Assembly: GCA_903813345.2 (NCBI GenBank)
Contig: CAIIXF020000004.1
Span: 6,841,525 to 6,905,524, forward strand
DNA from: Owenia fusiformis
Taxonomy: Eukaryota; Annelida; Polychaeta; Sabellida; Oweniidae
DNA length: 64,000 bases
Reading direction: 5' to 3'
In this document: one piece after another, positions 38,501 to 41,212 of the stretch
Layout: each line of letters opens with the position of its first letter
How positions within the stretch are numbered: position 1 is the stretch's first letter
Position numbers and translations under genes: made by a program
The notes under the pieces: generated by a model
Database searches by the model: none
Seen by the model: only the letters and a program-made list of their open reading frames with translations
Told to the model about the DNA's origin: nothing

Positions 38501-40388
38501 ATGAACCTAAACTGGGGCGGAATGAACAATAGTATCATGATCATGCAACCGTGTGCAAGGTAAGAAGTAACCAAGGGGAAAATTTAACTTCAAGGAATTT
38601 TACAAAACATAGTAAATAAAAGTCTCAAGGCAACCAACCCCTTATATCCCAAAATTTCCCATCTTTTCTGGAATCACCATTATCACAATCTCTAAAATAA
38701 CGGGACCTCTGGACATTTCATTCATACTGAAATCTATAGATGTAGATGTTGCTGGACATAAACTTTTAAGAAAATTGAGAATGAATGTTTATCTGTTTGC
38801 CAATATTTGTATTTAAACAGAAAGTTAAATATTCACAGACGTTTTCAAGTAAACCTCACCGTCAGATACATGTATTTCGTTTTACATGCATACAATTTAT
38901 GATTAAGGCTGGACAGCTTAATCCATCGACCGGGTTGATTACGTTGGCAGGTCGGTTAAATTACTGGTAATGGGAGGTCAATAGACATGGTGATCATGAT
39001 GGATACTTTTGTCTTTTTGTTAAAATTTACCTGATTATGTAAGCTTTTATTTTGTCACAGACTGGGACAGTGGTCACCAGTACAGTACGTTAATAAACTA
39101 GGCATAAGCATATTTGTTGAATTGTAGATGGCTGAGGACGGATTTAGGACCCCATAGTATGCTGGCGTTCTTCAGGATAGAGATTCCAACTGGATACATG
39201 GTTATAAAGAACGAACTAAGAGCTATGCTTAAACGTCATAAGAACGTCGTTAGGAATCGGGTGTCTGGAAATTATCTCAACTTCTATGTAAATAAGGTAT
39301 GGTATCATTGATCTCGTGGCAAGTATATGTATCAAGAATTTTGATATAGGTGAATACTAGATCTGAAGCAAAATACTACAGATAATACTATTGTTACACG
39401 GATTCAATCACATGCATGTCATTCTTAATTAATGGACACTTAACCCCGAACGTTACTCCTGTTTCTGTTTGGCGATATTTAGAAATGAGTTAAACGTGTC
39501 AGGGCAGAGTGTAAGGGTAGACAGTGACTTATTAAAAATTGCTATAAATACAGTTGTTGTACAAATGTTTAATGTTTTACAGATAGGAACAGACTGGTTA
39601 TGTACAGACGTTAGGGCGGACCGCTGGTACCCGGTAGCTAACGCCAGTATACAACACACAGCAAAAATGTACAAATGTTTAATGTTTTACAGATAGGAAC
39701 AGACTGGTTATGTACAGACGTTAGAGCGGACCGCTGGTACCCGGTAGCTAACGCCAGTATACAACACACAGCAAAAATGTACAAATGTTTAATGTTTTAC
39801 AGATAGGAACAGACTGGTTATGTACAGACGTTAGAGCGGACCGCTGGTACCCGGTAGCTAACGCCAGTATACAGCACACAGCAATGGTAGCTGAGTTCTT
39901 CCAGCCGGGTGAGTTATTTACAGTACTGCAACCGAAGATGTTTGCTTTCATCGTGACTCTTGATGTTTTAGTGAGACATGTTGTTATGTGGTTCTTATTC
40001 ATTTCAAATTTCTAATTATTTTGTTAAAATTGATTGTTCACTAATTGGGATTCACGGCTGCTGTTGGCGAGGTCTGTGAAACCCCATAACAAAAAAACAA
40101 GAAAATAAGCATTATTAATCTTAAAATGAATAAAAGTATTCTAGCGGATTCTAATTGTGTTCTTTTTTATTTTCAGATATTCAGAACCGGACATTATACA
40201 CCACATATAACTTATTCCTACAGCACATATGTATGGTCTGCGGGTCCTACCAGTGCCCGTATTGTCCATATTTTAATTCCGCAGAAAGTACGCGTGGATG
40301 CCTTACATTTTGGTGGATTGCTTTTTACGGACTTGTCATGATATGTTTTCAACAAAGTGACAATATTTTCCCAGCAGATGATAAATAA
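1..40388 (+). CDS. Mcr/TEP6-like macroglobulin complement-related protein (5' partial, 33 exons)
   Basis: This is a member of the alpha-2-macroglobulin/complement/TEP superfamily. I joined 33 exons by GT/AG borders and matching phase; together they give 1466 codons plus stop, numbered from base 1. Domain order: MG1 end and MG2 (1-131, with VFMETDKPVY), MG3-MG6 (131-566), an LDLa module (567-605), the rest of MG6 and MG7 (606-860), the thioester-like and CUB domains (861-1255), and the MG8/receptor-binding domain (1256-1400). A juxtamembrane CxxC-x4-CxxC cluster (1415-1426) and a hydrophobic stretch (1437-1454) follow. The GCGEQ thioester motif is absent: the aligned residues are SGMLE (883-887). 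LDLa plus thioester loss plus a membrane end resembles arthropod Mcr, a septate-junction and phagocytosis protein, more than protease-trapping A2M or GPI-anchored CD109. The signal peptide and most of MG1 lie left of the window. The exact subfamily name is inferred. Confidence 0.9.
155..410. other. Start of Mcr-like intron 1, no recognised feature
   Basis: AT-rich intron sequence after the exon 1 donor. I see no coding or repeat signal in it. Confidence 0.5.
411..2420. repeat. Array of MITE copies with ACCCCAGTCACATTT ends
   Basis: This is a cluster of related copies. Two lie head to tail (about 604-911 and 978-1282, period near 374 bp), each ending AAATGTGACTGGGGTGTTA. An inverted part (about 1790-2083) ends in the same motif, and a further part (about 2204-2410) begins CAAGTCACATTTGTCGTACG. 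The interior is dense in CCGTAG, CTACGG, CCGCAG and CTGCGG words and short hairpins, such as CGAGCGTAGG against CTACGCTCG near 488-512. A clean single copy lies at 21605-21932. The open frames inside are palindrome read-through, not genes. Confidence 0.8.
2421..4120. other. Intron sequence, no recognised feature
   Basis: AT-rich DNA with short unsupported open frames only. A direct repeat TTGCATGACACAATAACT occurs twice at about 2623-2657. Confidence 0.4.
4120..4185 (+). repeat. tRNA-derived SINE head (degenerate)
   Basis: TAGTTCAGGTGGTAGAGCA resembles an RNA polymerase III A box, and GGTTTGGTTCGCAC about 40 bp later resembles a B box. The arms do not fold into a good cloverleaf, so this is a SINE relic and not a tRNA gene. 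Confidence 0.45.
4330..4585. repeat. Imperfect tandem repeat with GGGTCACAGCA
   Basis: About three diverged units share AAATACCTA-GATATTGAC, TGAATTGA and GGGTCAC(C/A)AGG/GCAC words at a spacing near 115 bp. They lie directly downstream of the SINE-like head and may be its body. Confidence 0.45.
4586..5154. other. Intron sequence, no recognised feature
   Basis: It contains a 111-codon open frame (4703-5038) with no recognisable domain, no conserved motif and no splice context. I read it as chance. Confidence 0.4.
5155..5450 (+). repeat. Dispersed repeat, copy 1 (about 300 bp)
   Basis: It matches 34638-34945 in inverted orientation, from GTGCCTCAAAGTGTGCGCC through a TATATAAAGAG box and TTGGAATTGAAAAT to TTTGTTTCCCAGGGA. 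The family is unknown. The TATA-like box suggests a promoter-bearing end of a mobile element. Confidence 0.65.
5451..7090. other. Intron sequence, mostly unannotated
   Basis: Around 6280-6420 there is similarity to the interior of the foldback MITE at 41213-41993 (GAAAATCGTCAT, CATGTAA-CCAATG). At 6505-6570 CGTGTTGCAC pairs with GTGCAACACG, and a B-box-like GGTTCGATTCC follows at about 6582. No gene was seen. Confidence 0.4.
7051..8268 (+). pseudogene. LINE reverse transcriptase, C-terminal part
   Basis: The frame stays open for 405 codons. The first 20 or so residues are probably junction sequence. From QQMLDTLARWCSKWRM it follows the thumb and connection region of non-LTR reverse transcriptases, with KTNVVHFRPKS, KYKYLGLWFNEHLDF and LYDSLVTPILEYGAEVWG. 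A zinc-binding-like CPLC-x9-H-x4-C motif lies near the end. The fingers, palm, YADD box and endonuclease are missing, so it cannot act alone. The uninterrupted frame means the insertion is fairly young. The clade is unassigned. Confidence 0.8.
7090..8415 (+). mobile_element. 5'-truncated non-LTR retrotransposon (LINE)
   Basis: The insertion runs from just after the reverse transcriptase catalytic motif to an (AAAT)n tail at about 8383-8415. The 3' end carries a GGCCC-ATAG-GGGCC hairpin (8298-8312). The 5' border is approximate. Confidence 0.75.
8534..8548 (+). repeat. Target-site duplication of the L1/Tx1-like LINE (3' side)
   Basis: TTGTTTCTCACTCTT is identical to 13590-13604 and adjoins the poly(T), i.e. 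the poly(A) tail on the - strand. Confidence 0.85.
8682..12365 (-). CDS. LINE ORF2: endonuclease-reverse transcriptase
   Basis: A 1227-residue polyprotein for target-primed reverse transcription. The N-terminal apurinic-like endonuclease (about 1-245) shows SFNVRGL, FLQETHS, INVYGP, GGDFNI and a final GIKSDHSP. The reverse transcriptase (about 450-760) shows SPGSDGLTIEFY, QRPISLINVDAK, AVDFLKAFDSL, KQGDPLSPVLF and the catalytic YADDM. Near the end a CEFCHVNIETCDHIFFNC zinc motif (zf-RVT) is present. The motif wording places it in the L1/Tx1 superfamily rather than CR1, jockey or RTE. All catalytic landmarks look intact. The start MMNFNMLSFNVRG immediately precedes the endonuclease fold. Confidence 0.92.
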   Translation of the reverse strand: MMNFNMLSFNVRGLVNQNKRDTVMNWVKSKNKDITFLQETHSTHEIENTYNNNWKGDIYFSHGSSKSRGVMILIKDSLDIKVKRQISDKNGRFLILDTEIQNERFLLINVYGPTIEQEKLPFWTEFARKIEDFTNDDTNLIIGGDFNIIFSADLDRSGGNHKVNKQIIDFFDTFMLNLDLVDLWRLRNPNRKRYTWRQKNPTIMSRLDLWLCSDNLQHNVEKIDIDTGIKSDHSPIVIYFNNINKKPGPNHWRYNNSLSNDIDFKHELEQNIPKWLNEVTEIEDQRVVWDFIKYKIRHFTIAYSKKRAKARKKNKCDLENKLNMLQSNLDKNPNDIEIKNAYYECQLQLETHFDYVTQGEKIRSRSQDFVEGEKGSKYFLRLEKQNAAKSNITQLKNANGVISKDFKTIQNKIKEFYKQLYSKSNANVYNKNANVFLENKNIPKLTEEEKLSMECQITEQECYKILQTFKNNKSPGSDGLTIEFYSTFWEKIKTTFMNSIGFTFNKKEMSVSQREIIMKLIPKKGRDVMFLKNQRPISLINVDAKIISKVMCKRIESVLGKLIKSDQAAFIKERQMAEIIRLIDDMMFYTEDENIGGAFVAVDFLKAFDSLSHDFLIKALEKLNFGEYVISWVKILYCNITAQVMNLGFCGEKFKIEKGIKQGDPLSPVLFIIAVEFLAQNIRDDVLIKGIQIGNKEIKLSIYADDMTLFVRDKNSILQSMKVLDSFEKCSGLKTNLDKTELFTIGRFKDQIWDIEHLKQVQEIKILGVYFNYDRKLKAEKNFRSTINHLKQVLSLWQSRNLTILGKIQIVKTFGLSKFSFISSVIETDDCYVKEINGIVFKFIWNGNDKIKRKALISTIKKGGLNMSDLKTKIQTSQLRWAQKLLKDTKKESQWTIIPNHYLHKYGGLLLLLNCNFDINKLNAISPRFYHNILKAYKLLRRPKKNTLDEIIWNNENIVIRNKSIFWKEFYDKGFLRIKDVMLNGMVKSWNQVKMQTGLSHNYMLKWFGLIQAIPSDWLRVPNGNMNDQVSLENIMVIKNDTEVNFLECTSREFYKILLEAIAEYPTAKHTLSDKYHIKEEDWSFYYEHFHKTLTYSKHKAFQYKLINNILYTNSELFQYKITPSPMCEFCHVNIETCDHIFFNCDYTKQFWKSIIDNTLKDLENFSLLTVVFGSPKWSDFENMVIIIGKYYLYNKKMQQEPPNYYNFKAYLDYCLKMKMDFNSMMV
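12649..13467 (-). CDS. LINE ORF1: L1 ORF1p-like RNA-binding protein
   Basis: A 272-residue protein upstream of ORF2 in the same element. Residues 1-120 are charged heptad sequence expected to form the trimerising coiled coil. DTYSRRDSIHFYNI starts the RRM-like domain, and ERVHRLGKRN followed by RPITAKFHWFKDK fits the RRM to C-terminal domain of L1 ORF1p (Transposase_22 family). The C terminus is basic. In L1 elements this protein coats the element RNA and acts as a nucleic-acid chaperone. The start ATG lies 122 bp from the 5' end of the insertion. Confidence 0.88.
   Translation of the reverse strand: MPPKKISGEDLLKDENFVQSMTQIVTEAITPIIKDTLSDAVKDVLDTLKENKADLMNTLDKKVDEINRSINFVDGKLEKTIESTNANKKTITELNSRITEMTMDLKRAKIAYDTLSDKVLDQDTYSRRDSIHFYNIEESEDEDCELKVRKMINEQLKIDAKDIKFERVHRLGKRNQNDRSANKSRPITAKFHWFKDKKLVWDARRNCKDSPYRMDESFCKEINMRRKALYPYMKEARNQGKRAFMIADTLHLDNRTYKSTDVSRIPITLRKD
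13590..13604 (+). repeat. Target-site duplication of the L1/Tx1-like LINE (5' side)
   Basis: TTGTTTCTCACTCTT, the second copy of 8534-8548. It fixes the 5' border of the insertion. Confidence 0.85.
13605..15580. other. Intron sequence with two small hairpin repeats
   Basis: At 14039-14081 ACAATCAACT-CTCTGTGA faces TCACAGAGTTGATTGT. At 14128-14226 CCGATGAGGAATCTTCGGTCTCAG faces CTGAGACCGACGATTCCATCATCGG, a MITE-like hairpin of about 100 bp. I see nothing else. Confidence 0.55.
15582..16015. repeat. Composite foldback element
   Basis: A 60-bp-arm hairpin (about 15582-15716) has AAGTGATATTCCAC facing GTGGAATATCACCTT around the loop GAAGCCCGAAGGGC. A second inverted pair encloses the next segment: ATTATATCACTGTCTAGCTA at about 15719 against TAGCTAGATAGTGATATAAT ending near 16011. 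Confidence 0.7.
16016..17073. other. Intron 1 end, no recognised feature
   Basis: A 104-codon open frame (16433-16747) has no recognisable family and no splice signal. I do not call it a gene. Confidence 0.4.
17074..17196 (+). CDS. Mcr-like exon 2: MG2
   Basis: Acceptor TTTTTCAG, donor G|GTAGGA, phase 1 to 1. It begins VRFRVIPVTP, which continues the MG2 strand directly from exon 1, so no exon seems to be missing in the large intron. Confidence 0.85.
17938..18014 (+). CDS. Mcr-like exon 3: MG2
   Basis: Acceptor AACAAG, donor GTAAGT, phase 1 to 0. It encodes GIIEKEFTLPGS and RWIIEVHGF, the last MG2 strands. Confidence 0.85.
18294..18330 (+). repeat. LINE 3'-end relic with GCCC/GGGC hairpin
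   Basis: GTAGAAATGCCCATTTGGGCGATTACGCCGTGA is nearly the same as the 3' end of the LINE at 50749-50782. The upstream coding part is absent. Confidence 0.6.
18345..19377 (+). mobile_element. mariner-like element, decayed, with perfect TIRs
   Basis: The inverted terminal sequence CGAGGGGGGATTCATAAGTA... is perfect for 27 bp (30 bp with the duplicated TA). It is flanked by TA at 18343-18344 and 19378-19379. The element is 1.03 kb, shorter than an autonomous mariner, and keeps only a transposase N-terminal relic. It lies in intron 3 of the Mcr-like gene. Confidence 0.88.
18728..18919 (+). pseudogene. mariner transposase N-terminal relic
   Basis: A 63-codon open frame with RAVIKFNALKKFTVLETYRG and VYGKEEVKKSTVYRWYS matches the paired helix-turn-helix DNA-binding start of mariner transposases (IKF...E-Y--L---YG---S---V-RW). 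The DDD catalytic domain is not recognisable, so it is inactive. Confidence 0.7.
19793..19832 (+). CDS. Mcr-like exon 4: MG2-MG3 link (40 bp)
   Basis: This micro-exon lies between TTTTAG and GTAAGT. It encodes GHVYKKVIYATEM and ends in phase 1. With exon 5 it makes TEMYVERMVV, equivalent to the EEYVLPKF linker of A2M proteins. Confidence 0.8.
20101..20131. repeat. Perfect-arm hairpin
   Basis: AATGCTATATGTCA and TGACATATAGCATT face each other across two bases. Confidence 0.6.
20389..20473 (+). CDS. Mcr-like exon 5: MG3
   Basis: Acceptor TTCCAG, donor GTAGGT, phase 1 to 2. It encodes VERMVVNITTPQ and GLAGFVKAF of MG3. Confidence 0.8.
20858..20954 (+). CDS. Mcr-like exon 6: MG3
   Basis: Acceptor TTTCAG, donor GTAAGT, phase 2 to 0. 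It encodes YHPSWIPTKGNGSIDFAV. Confidence 0.85.
21071..21304 (+). CDS. Mcr-like exon 7: MG3-MG4
   Basis: Acceptor GTTTCAG, donor GTAATT, phase 0 to 0. It ends in FFVEDIIRTFKPNMPLDVH, the typical entry into MG4 (F-KPGMP-like). Confidence 0.9.
21605..21932. mobile_element. Single intact MITE of the ACCCCAGTCACATTT family
   Basis: It starts ACCCCAGTCACATTT and ends AAATGTGACTGGGGT, flanked by GTTAC on both sides (21600-21604, 21933-21937). The interior matches the copies at 604-911 and 978-1282. It lies in intron 7 of the Mcr-like gene, has no coding capacity, and fixes the family's borders and 5-bp target duplication. Confidence 0.85.
22271..22459 (+). CDS. Mcr-like exon 8: MG4
   Basis: Acceptor CTTTTCAG, donor GTAAGT, 63 codons in phase 0. 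It covers the MG4 strands from IALKDTDESRPLF to DDKLITIN. Confidence 0.85.
22571..22826. repeat. Fragment of the CTATCACACCAAACTAGTTCT TIR element
   Basis: It matches about 61243-61515, for example GTAGTGTGTCCCCAGTG-GTCCAGGTCGTC and CCGTTCGTGCACAGTTTAAG. It ends in GAACTAGTTTGGTATGAT about 15 bp before the exon 9 acceptor. Confidence 0.75.
22842..22955 (+). CDS. Mcr-like exon 9: MG4-MG5
   Basis: Acceptor CTTCTAG, donor GTAAGC-type, 38 codons in phase 0, beginning ARYRGLG. The acceptor lies about 15 bp after a TIR-element fragment. Confidence 0.8.
23157..23219 (+). CDS. Mcr-like exon 10: MG5
   Basis: Acceptor GATAG, donor GTGAGT, 21 codons (VNRYMTFVLKTNTFVDTIFY). Confidence 0.8.
23561..23746 (+). 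CDS. Mcr-like exon 11: MG5
   Basis: Acceptor TTTTTAG, donor GTGCGT, 62 codons. IVSTGNIV and ARMVVYFVKHGEVVADS match the conserved A2M_N_2 pattern. Confidence 0.9.
23954..24103 (+). CDS. Mcr-like exon 12: MG5-MG6
   Basis: Acceptor CCTAG, donor GTAAGT, 50 codons. It contains TADPGTLIAFNSEQYYLYDL, the counterpart of the AAPGS-AVDQSVLLL stretch of A2M. Confidence 0.9.
24552..24689 (+). CDS. Mcr-like exon 13: MG6
   Basis: Acceptor TCTCCAG, donor GTAAGT, 46 codons beginning IVDELLTYDSHTN. Confidence 0.85.
24830..25000 (+). repeat. LINE 3'-end insertion with ACCC/GGGT hairpin and (AAAT)n tail
   Basis: It ends ATACCCTATGAAGGGTAAATTGGGAAATAAATAAATAAATAA. Only the 3' untranslated end is present. It lies in intron 13 of the Mcr-like gene. 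Confidence 0.6.
25125..25560. repeat. Foldback element with CTTCCCGCTTCGG tandem core
   Basis: CTTTATCCTATGCCAAGTA (about 25142) is inverted at TACTTGGTATAGGATAAAG (about 25401). Inside are three imperfect 20-bp units of ATATCTTCCCGCTTCGGTGA (25247-25310). A second GGTTTGGATATTGGG/CCCATATCCAAAACC pair follows to about 25550. Confidence 0.55.
25673..25721 (+). CDS. Mcr-like exon 14: MG6, edge of bait position
   Basis: Acceptor GATTTTAG, donor GTAAGA, phase 0 to 1. It encodes FAGLHVFTDANL, the AGL-V-TD motif that precedes the bait region in A2M. Confidence 0.85.
25952..26065 (+). CDS. Mcr-like exon 15: LDL-receptor class A module
   Basis: One whole LDLa module in its own phase 1-1 exon. The six cysteines are at 569, 578, 583, 590, 596 and 605, with the acidic calcium cage DNFDCEDGADES. 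The symmetric phases are what a shuffled module would have. Confidence 0.95.
26460..26577 (+). CDS. Mcr-like exon 16: MG6 after the bait position
   Basis: Acceptor ATTCCAG, phase 1 to 2. It contains RTWDYL and WAWHTDYTK, matching the YFPETW-W region of A2M. The donor GTTTGT is weak, and I chose it because only phase 2 joins exon 17. GTATCT four bases downstream would break the frame. Confidence 0.75.
27405..27522 (+). CDS. Mcr-like exon 17: A2M domain
   Basis: Acceptor ATTCTAG, donor ATG|GTATGC, phase 2 to 0. The correct frame reads AISAISVSRDKGLGVTQ, which matches the W-A-FS-S--GLG motif of the family. The longest open frame here is a different one. The donor at 27523 fits the family spacing better than GTTCCA at 27511. 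A repeat element begins 10 bp after the exon. Confidence 0.8.
27533..29271. mobile_element. G-rich tandem array framed by CAGG(C/G)CCGT inverted ends
   Basis: It begins CAGGCCCGTAAG and ends CTGACGGCCCTG. CATCT lies at both borders as a possible target duplication. The interior is about 5.5 tandem units of roughly 275-330 bp, starting near 27588, 27918, 28213, 28486, 28788 and 29098. Each holds GAAAATTTT, a (T)GTATGAGTCAATAA word and a run of G with TGTCAAAG and GTGCCAG. The first two units are nearly identical. The short open frames over the G runs are not genes. It begins 10 bp after exon 17 of the Mcr-like gene. Confidence 0.65.
29505..29990. repeat. Two palindromic elements
   Basis: AGCGGGCAGAT (29527) faces ATCTGCCCGCT (about 29585). 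At 29846-29990, about 62-bp arms contain GGTTCAGGATATTGGGATTATC against GATAATCCCAATATCCTGAACC, around a loop with two CCCTCGGG words. Confidence 0.7.
30281..30394 (+). CDS. Mcr-like exon 18: start of MG7
   Basis: Acceptor GTTCTAG, 38 codons; VDVTRDFYCRCEFP and RRGEQIGIQV match the P-S-RGE motif. The exon end and its donor are tandemly copied four times, so the true 3' end is ambiguous (30394, 30418, 30442 or 30466). Confidence 0.85.
30380..30475 (+). repeat. Four 24-bp tandem copies spanning the exon 18 splice donor
   Basis: The unit AGCTACTCGGTTGAGGTAAG plus ACAT is repeated head to tail, and each copy keeps GAG|GTAAGA. Donors lie at 30395, 30419, 30443 and 30467. The period is eight codons and has no stop. 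Confidence 0.95.
30949..31065 (+). CDS. Mcr-like exon 19: MG7
   Basis: Acceptor TTTCTAG, donor GTGAGT, 39 codons beginning VLVTLLASNDYKFV. Confidence 0.85.
31330..31405 (-). repeat. tRNA-derived SINE relic
   Basis: On the - strand TATAGCTCAGCAGTAGCG resembles an A box, and AATTTCGTTCCCCGG about 35 bp on resembles a B box. It lies in intron 19 of the Mcr-like gene. Confidence 0.4.
31471..31599 (+). CDS. Mcr-like exon 20: MG7
   Basis: Acceptor ATTCCAG, donor GTACGT, 43 codons. It encodes FPILPLKTGTTKFKITAD, the P-K-G---- strand before the CUB/TED region. Confidence 0.9.
31785..31956 (+). CDS. Mcr-like exon 21: CUB/TED junction
   Basis: Acceptor ATTACAG, donor GTATGT, phase 0 to 1. It encodes VDLVKYSQ and VPERFVLPEQRHHLYVPG, the P--IVP-S---- segment of the family. 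Confidence 0.85.
32241..32429 (+). CDS. Mcr-like exon 22: thioester domain start, motif lost
   Basis: Acceptor TTTGTAG, donor GTATGT, phase 1 to 1. It starts GDVLGPAF, the conserved lead-in to the thioester. The next landmark, MPYGCGEQNM in active members, is replaced by VSSGMLEAHF. YLKYLKSTDQLT and ALAIMNTG then match the first TED helices. Confidence 0.9.
32668..33757. mobile_element. 1.09-kb foldback element with about 375-bp inverted arms
   Basis: The left arm (32668-33046) and right arm (33385-33757) are near-identical inverted copies starting GTACCCCGGACAGGTTGTAT. TA flanks both ends (32666-32667, 33758-33759). A 338-bp spacer separates the arms. I saw no transposase. It lies in intron 22 of the Mcr-like gene, 87 bp before exon 23. 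Confidence 0.88.
33845..33923 (+). CDS. Mcr-like exon 23: thioester-like domain
   Basis: Acceptor CTTTCAG, donor GTAAGC, phase 1 to 2. It encodes VIERAMRYKQNVRGGFSMFY, matching YQRQL-YRH-DGSFS-F. It is too short to stand out as an open frame and was placed by phase and family order. Confidence 0.8.
34638..34945 (-). repeat. Dispersed repeat, copy 2 (inverted relative to 5155-5450)
   Basis: Same element as 5155-5450, read on the opposite strand, with the TATA-like TATATAAAGAG near 34880. Confidence 0.65.
35242..35372 (+). CDS. Mcr-like exon 24: thioester-like domain
   Basis: Acceptor CTTACAG, donor GTAAGT, phase 2 to 1. The split W codon followed by VTAYMLQHMKNA matches the WLTA-VL---- helix. 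ELLNDMATWIVSRQ matches the next helix. Confidence 0.85.
35565..35940. repeat. Foldback repeat
   Basis: Arms of about 100 bp: GGACGTTTCAGAT and GGATCCTTTTTCAACTGTAT near 35620-35660 face ATACAGTTGAAAAAGGATCC and ATCTGAAACGTCC at about 35855-35895. It lies in intron 24 of the Mcr-like gene. Confidence 0.75.
36025..36167 (+). CDS. Mcr-like exon 25: thioester-like domain
   Basis: Acceptor ATTTAG, donor GTAAGT, phase 1 to 0. It contains GCFMEV and LTAHVVIALSG, the usual GCF-E and LTAYV-IAL motifs. Confidence 0.9.
36504..36678 (+). CDS. Mcr-like exon 26: thioester-like domain
   Basis: Acceptor TTTTAG, donor GTATGC, phase 0 to 1. It is Lys/Ala-rich and includes DPFDLAIVTYALHAAEHR, the D-Y-LAI--YAL-L helix. 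Confidence 0.9.
36800..36895 (-). repeat. tRNA-derived SINE relic
   Basis: On the - strand TTGGCCGAGAGGGCTTGAGC resembles a class II tRNA A box, and GCGAGTTCGAAACA resembles a B box. It lies in intron 26 of the Mcr-like gene. Confidence 0.5.
37025..37266 (+). CDS. Mcr-like exon 27: thioester-like domain
   Basis: Acceptor TTTTCAG, donor GTAAGA, phase 1 to 0, 80 codons. It contains VESVMATSYALMCYV and ends RRGKGFWSGTV, the counterpart of GGF-STQ. Confidence 0.9.
37521..37682 (+). CDS. Mcr-like exon 28: end of thioester-like domain, CUB
   Basis: Acceptor CTTTAG, 54 codons starting DTSTAMQALYMYG, matching DTV-ALQAL. The donor GTAGTA is weak. Confidence 0.85.
37931..37993 (+). CDS. Mcr-like exon 29: CUB end
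   Basis: Acceptor ATTTAG, donor GTAAGT, 21 codons (VPNTWGSVKVTARGNGLALL). Confidence 0.85.
38228..38375 (+). repeat. Degenerate ACCAGAC-rich tract
   Basis: A purine/C-rich stretch with many diverged ACCAGAC and GACCGGA words just before the exon 30 acceptor (38410). Confidence 0.6.
38411..38559 (+). CDS. Mcr-like exon 30: start of MG8
   Basis: Acceptor TTCCAG, donor GTAAGA, phase 0 to 2. It starts VTTTVNVEYMDQM. Confidence 0.85.
39128..39296 (+). CDS. Mcr-like exon 31: MG8/receptor-binding domain
   Basis: Acceptor TTGTAG, donor GTATGG, phase 2 to 0. It contains MLAFFRIEIPTGYMV and NYLNFYVNK, which match the A2M receptor domain strands. Confidence 0.85.
39561..39890 (+). repeat. Three 110-bp tandem copies covering the exon 32 acceptor
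   Basis: ACAAATGTTTAATGTTTTAC recurs at 39561, 39671 and 39781. Each copy has the TTTTACAG acceptor and the first 84 or so coding bases. The copies differ at very few positions. Confidence 0.95.
39803..39908 (+). CDS. Mcr-like exon 32: MG8 (third of three tandem acceptors)
   Basis: Acceptor TTTTACAG, donor GTGAGT, phase 0 to 1. IGTDWLCTDVRADRWYPV and QHTAMVAEFFQPG match the end of MG8. Two 110-bp tandem copies of the acceptor and most of the exon precede it, but only this copy joins in frame to exon 33. Confidence 0.85.
40177..40388 (+). CDS. Mcr-like exon 33: C terminus with membrane segment
   Basis: Acceptor TTTTCAG, phase 1, stop TAA at 40386-40388. It encodes a CxxC-x4-CxxC cluster (CMVCGSYQCPYC), then a hydrophobic segment (CLTFWWIAFYGLVMICF) and a short acidic tail. 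Confidence 0.85.
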
Positions 40389-40389
40389 A
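40384..40389 (+). terminator. Poly(A) signal overlapping the Mcr-like stop codon
   Basis: AATAAA spans the TAA stop. If it is used, the 3' untranslated region would be only about 20-30 nt long. Confidence 0.4.
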
Positions 40390-41210
40390 AAATATTTTAA
40401 AAGAGATCTCAATTATAATTCAATATATTATGAGGCCACGTGAAACGTATGCTCTAAACATTGCTATACTGACGCTGCTAACATTCATGTCAATCGCTTT
40501 GCCACTTTACAGGTTTTCAGCATTCCTCTAGTTTGACCATAGTTTAAAAGTATGTGTAATCATTGTCATGAAAGACTACATGTTTCGCATAGAATGCCGT
40601 TTATAGTATTATTTGAGTGGCTTTAGTTAATTTTCAATTTTGCTTTCTATTTTACTTTCAGTTTTTCGCTTTTGTAGTCAAAATTCAATTTTCTTTAATT
40701 TGTTCGACTTTGTATTTCTTCTTCAAGTTTGCTTGATTTAATGTTTTAGACTAATCTAGAGAAACTTATACGTTTTAAGGATCTTTGCTGATTTTATGTT
40801 TAAATATACAGTAACAAATAGATGTCTGGATTTTTATTTTTTCAATCCAATCGTTGGAATGGCCATTTTGAAAAATGGCAACCATTTTTATTTGTGTTAT
40901 TTGACATTGTTGGTTCATCAATCAGTAGTGTGTCGATTTTGTTGAAATTTGATTCGTGGTATCATTTTGCAAAGATTACATTACAATGGTAGTCTTGATG
41001 TGATCCCCTTCGTGTTACAAAAGAAATGGAATTGCCTGCAATAGTGGCTTTGGTCCAAGATTTTTATTTGCTGACTTTCTTCGTATAACAGTACACTTGG
41101 ATTATTTGTATGAGTTGCATAACATTAGCTATTAGTAAGCACAATCAAATTGACATAGACATAGTGGTGACATAGAATGCTTATCCCACTGAATGAAATT
41201 CGTAGAGATA
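40389..41210. other. Intergenic, no recognised feature
   Basis: AT-rich spacer after the Mcr-like gene. I saw no coding or repeat signal. Confidence 0.45.
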
Positions 41211-41212
41211 TA

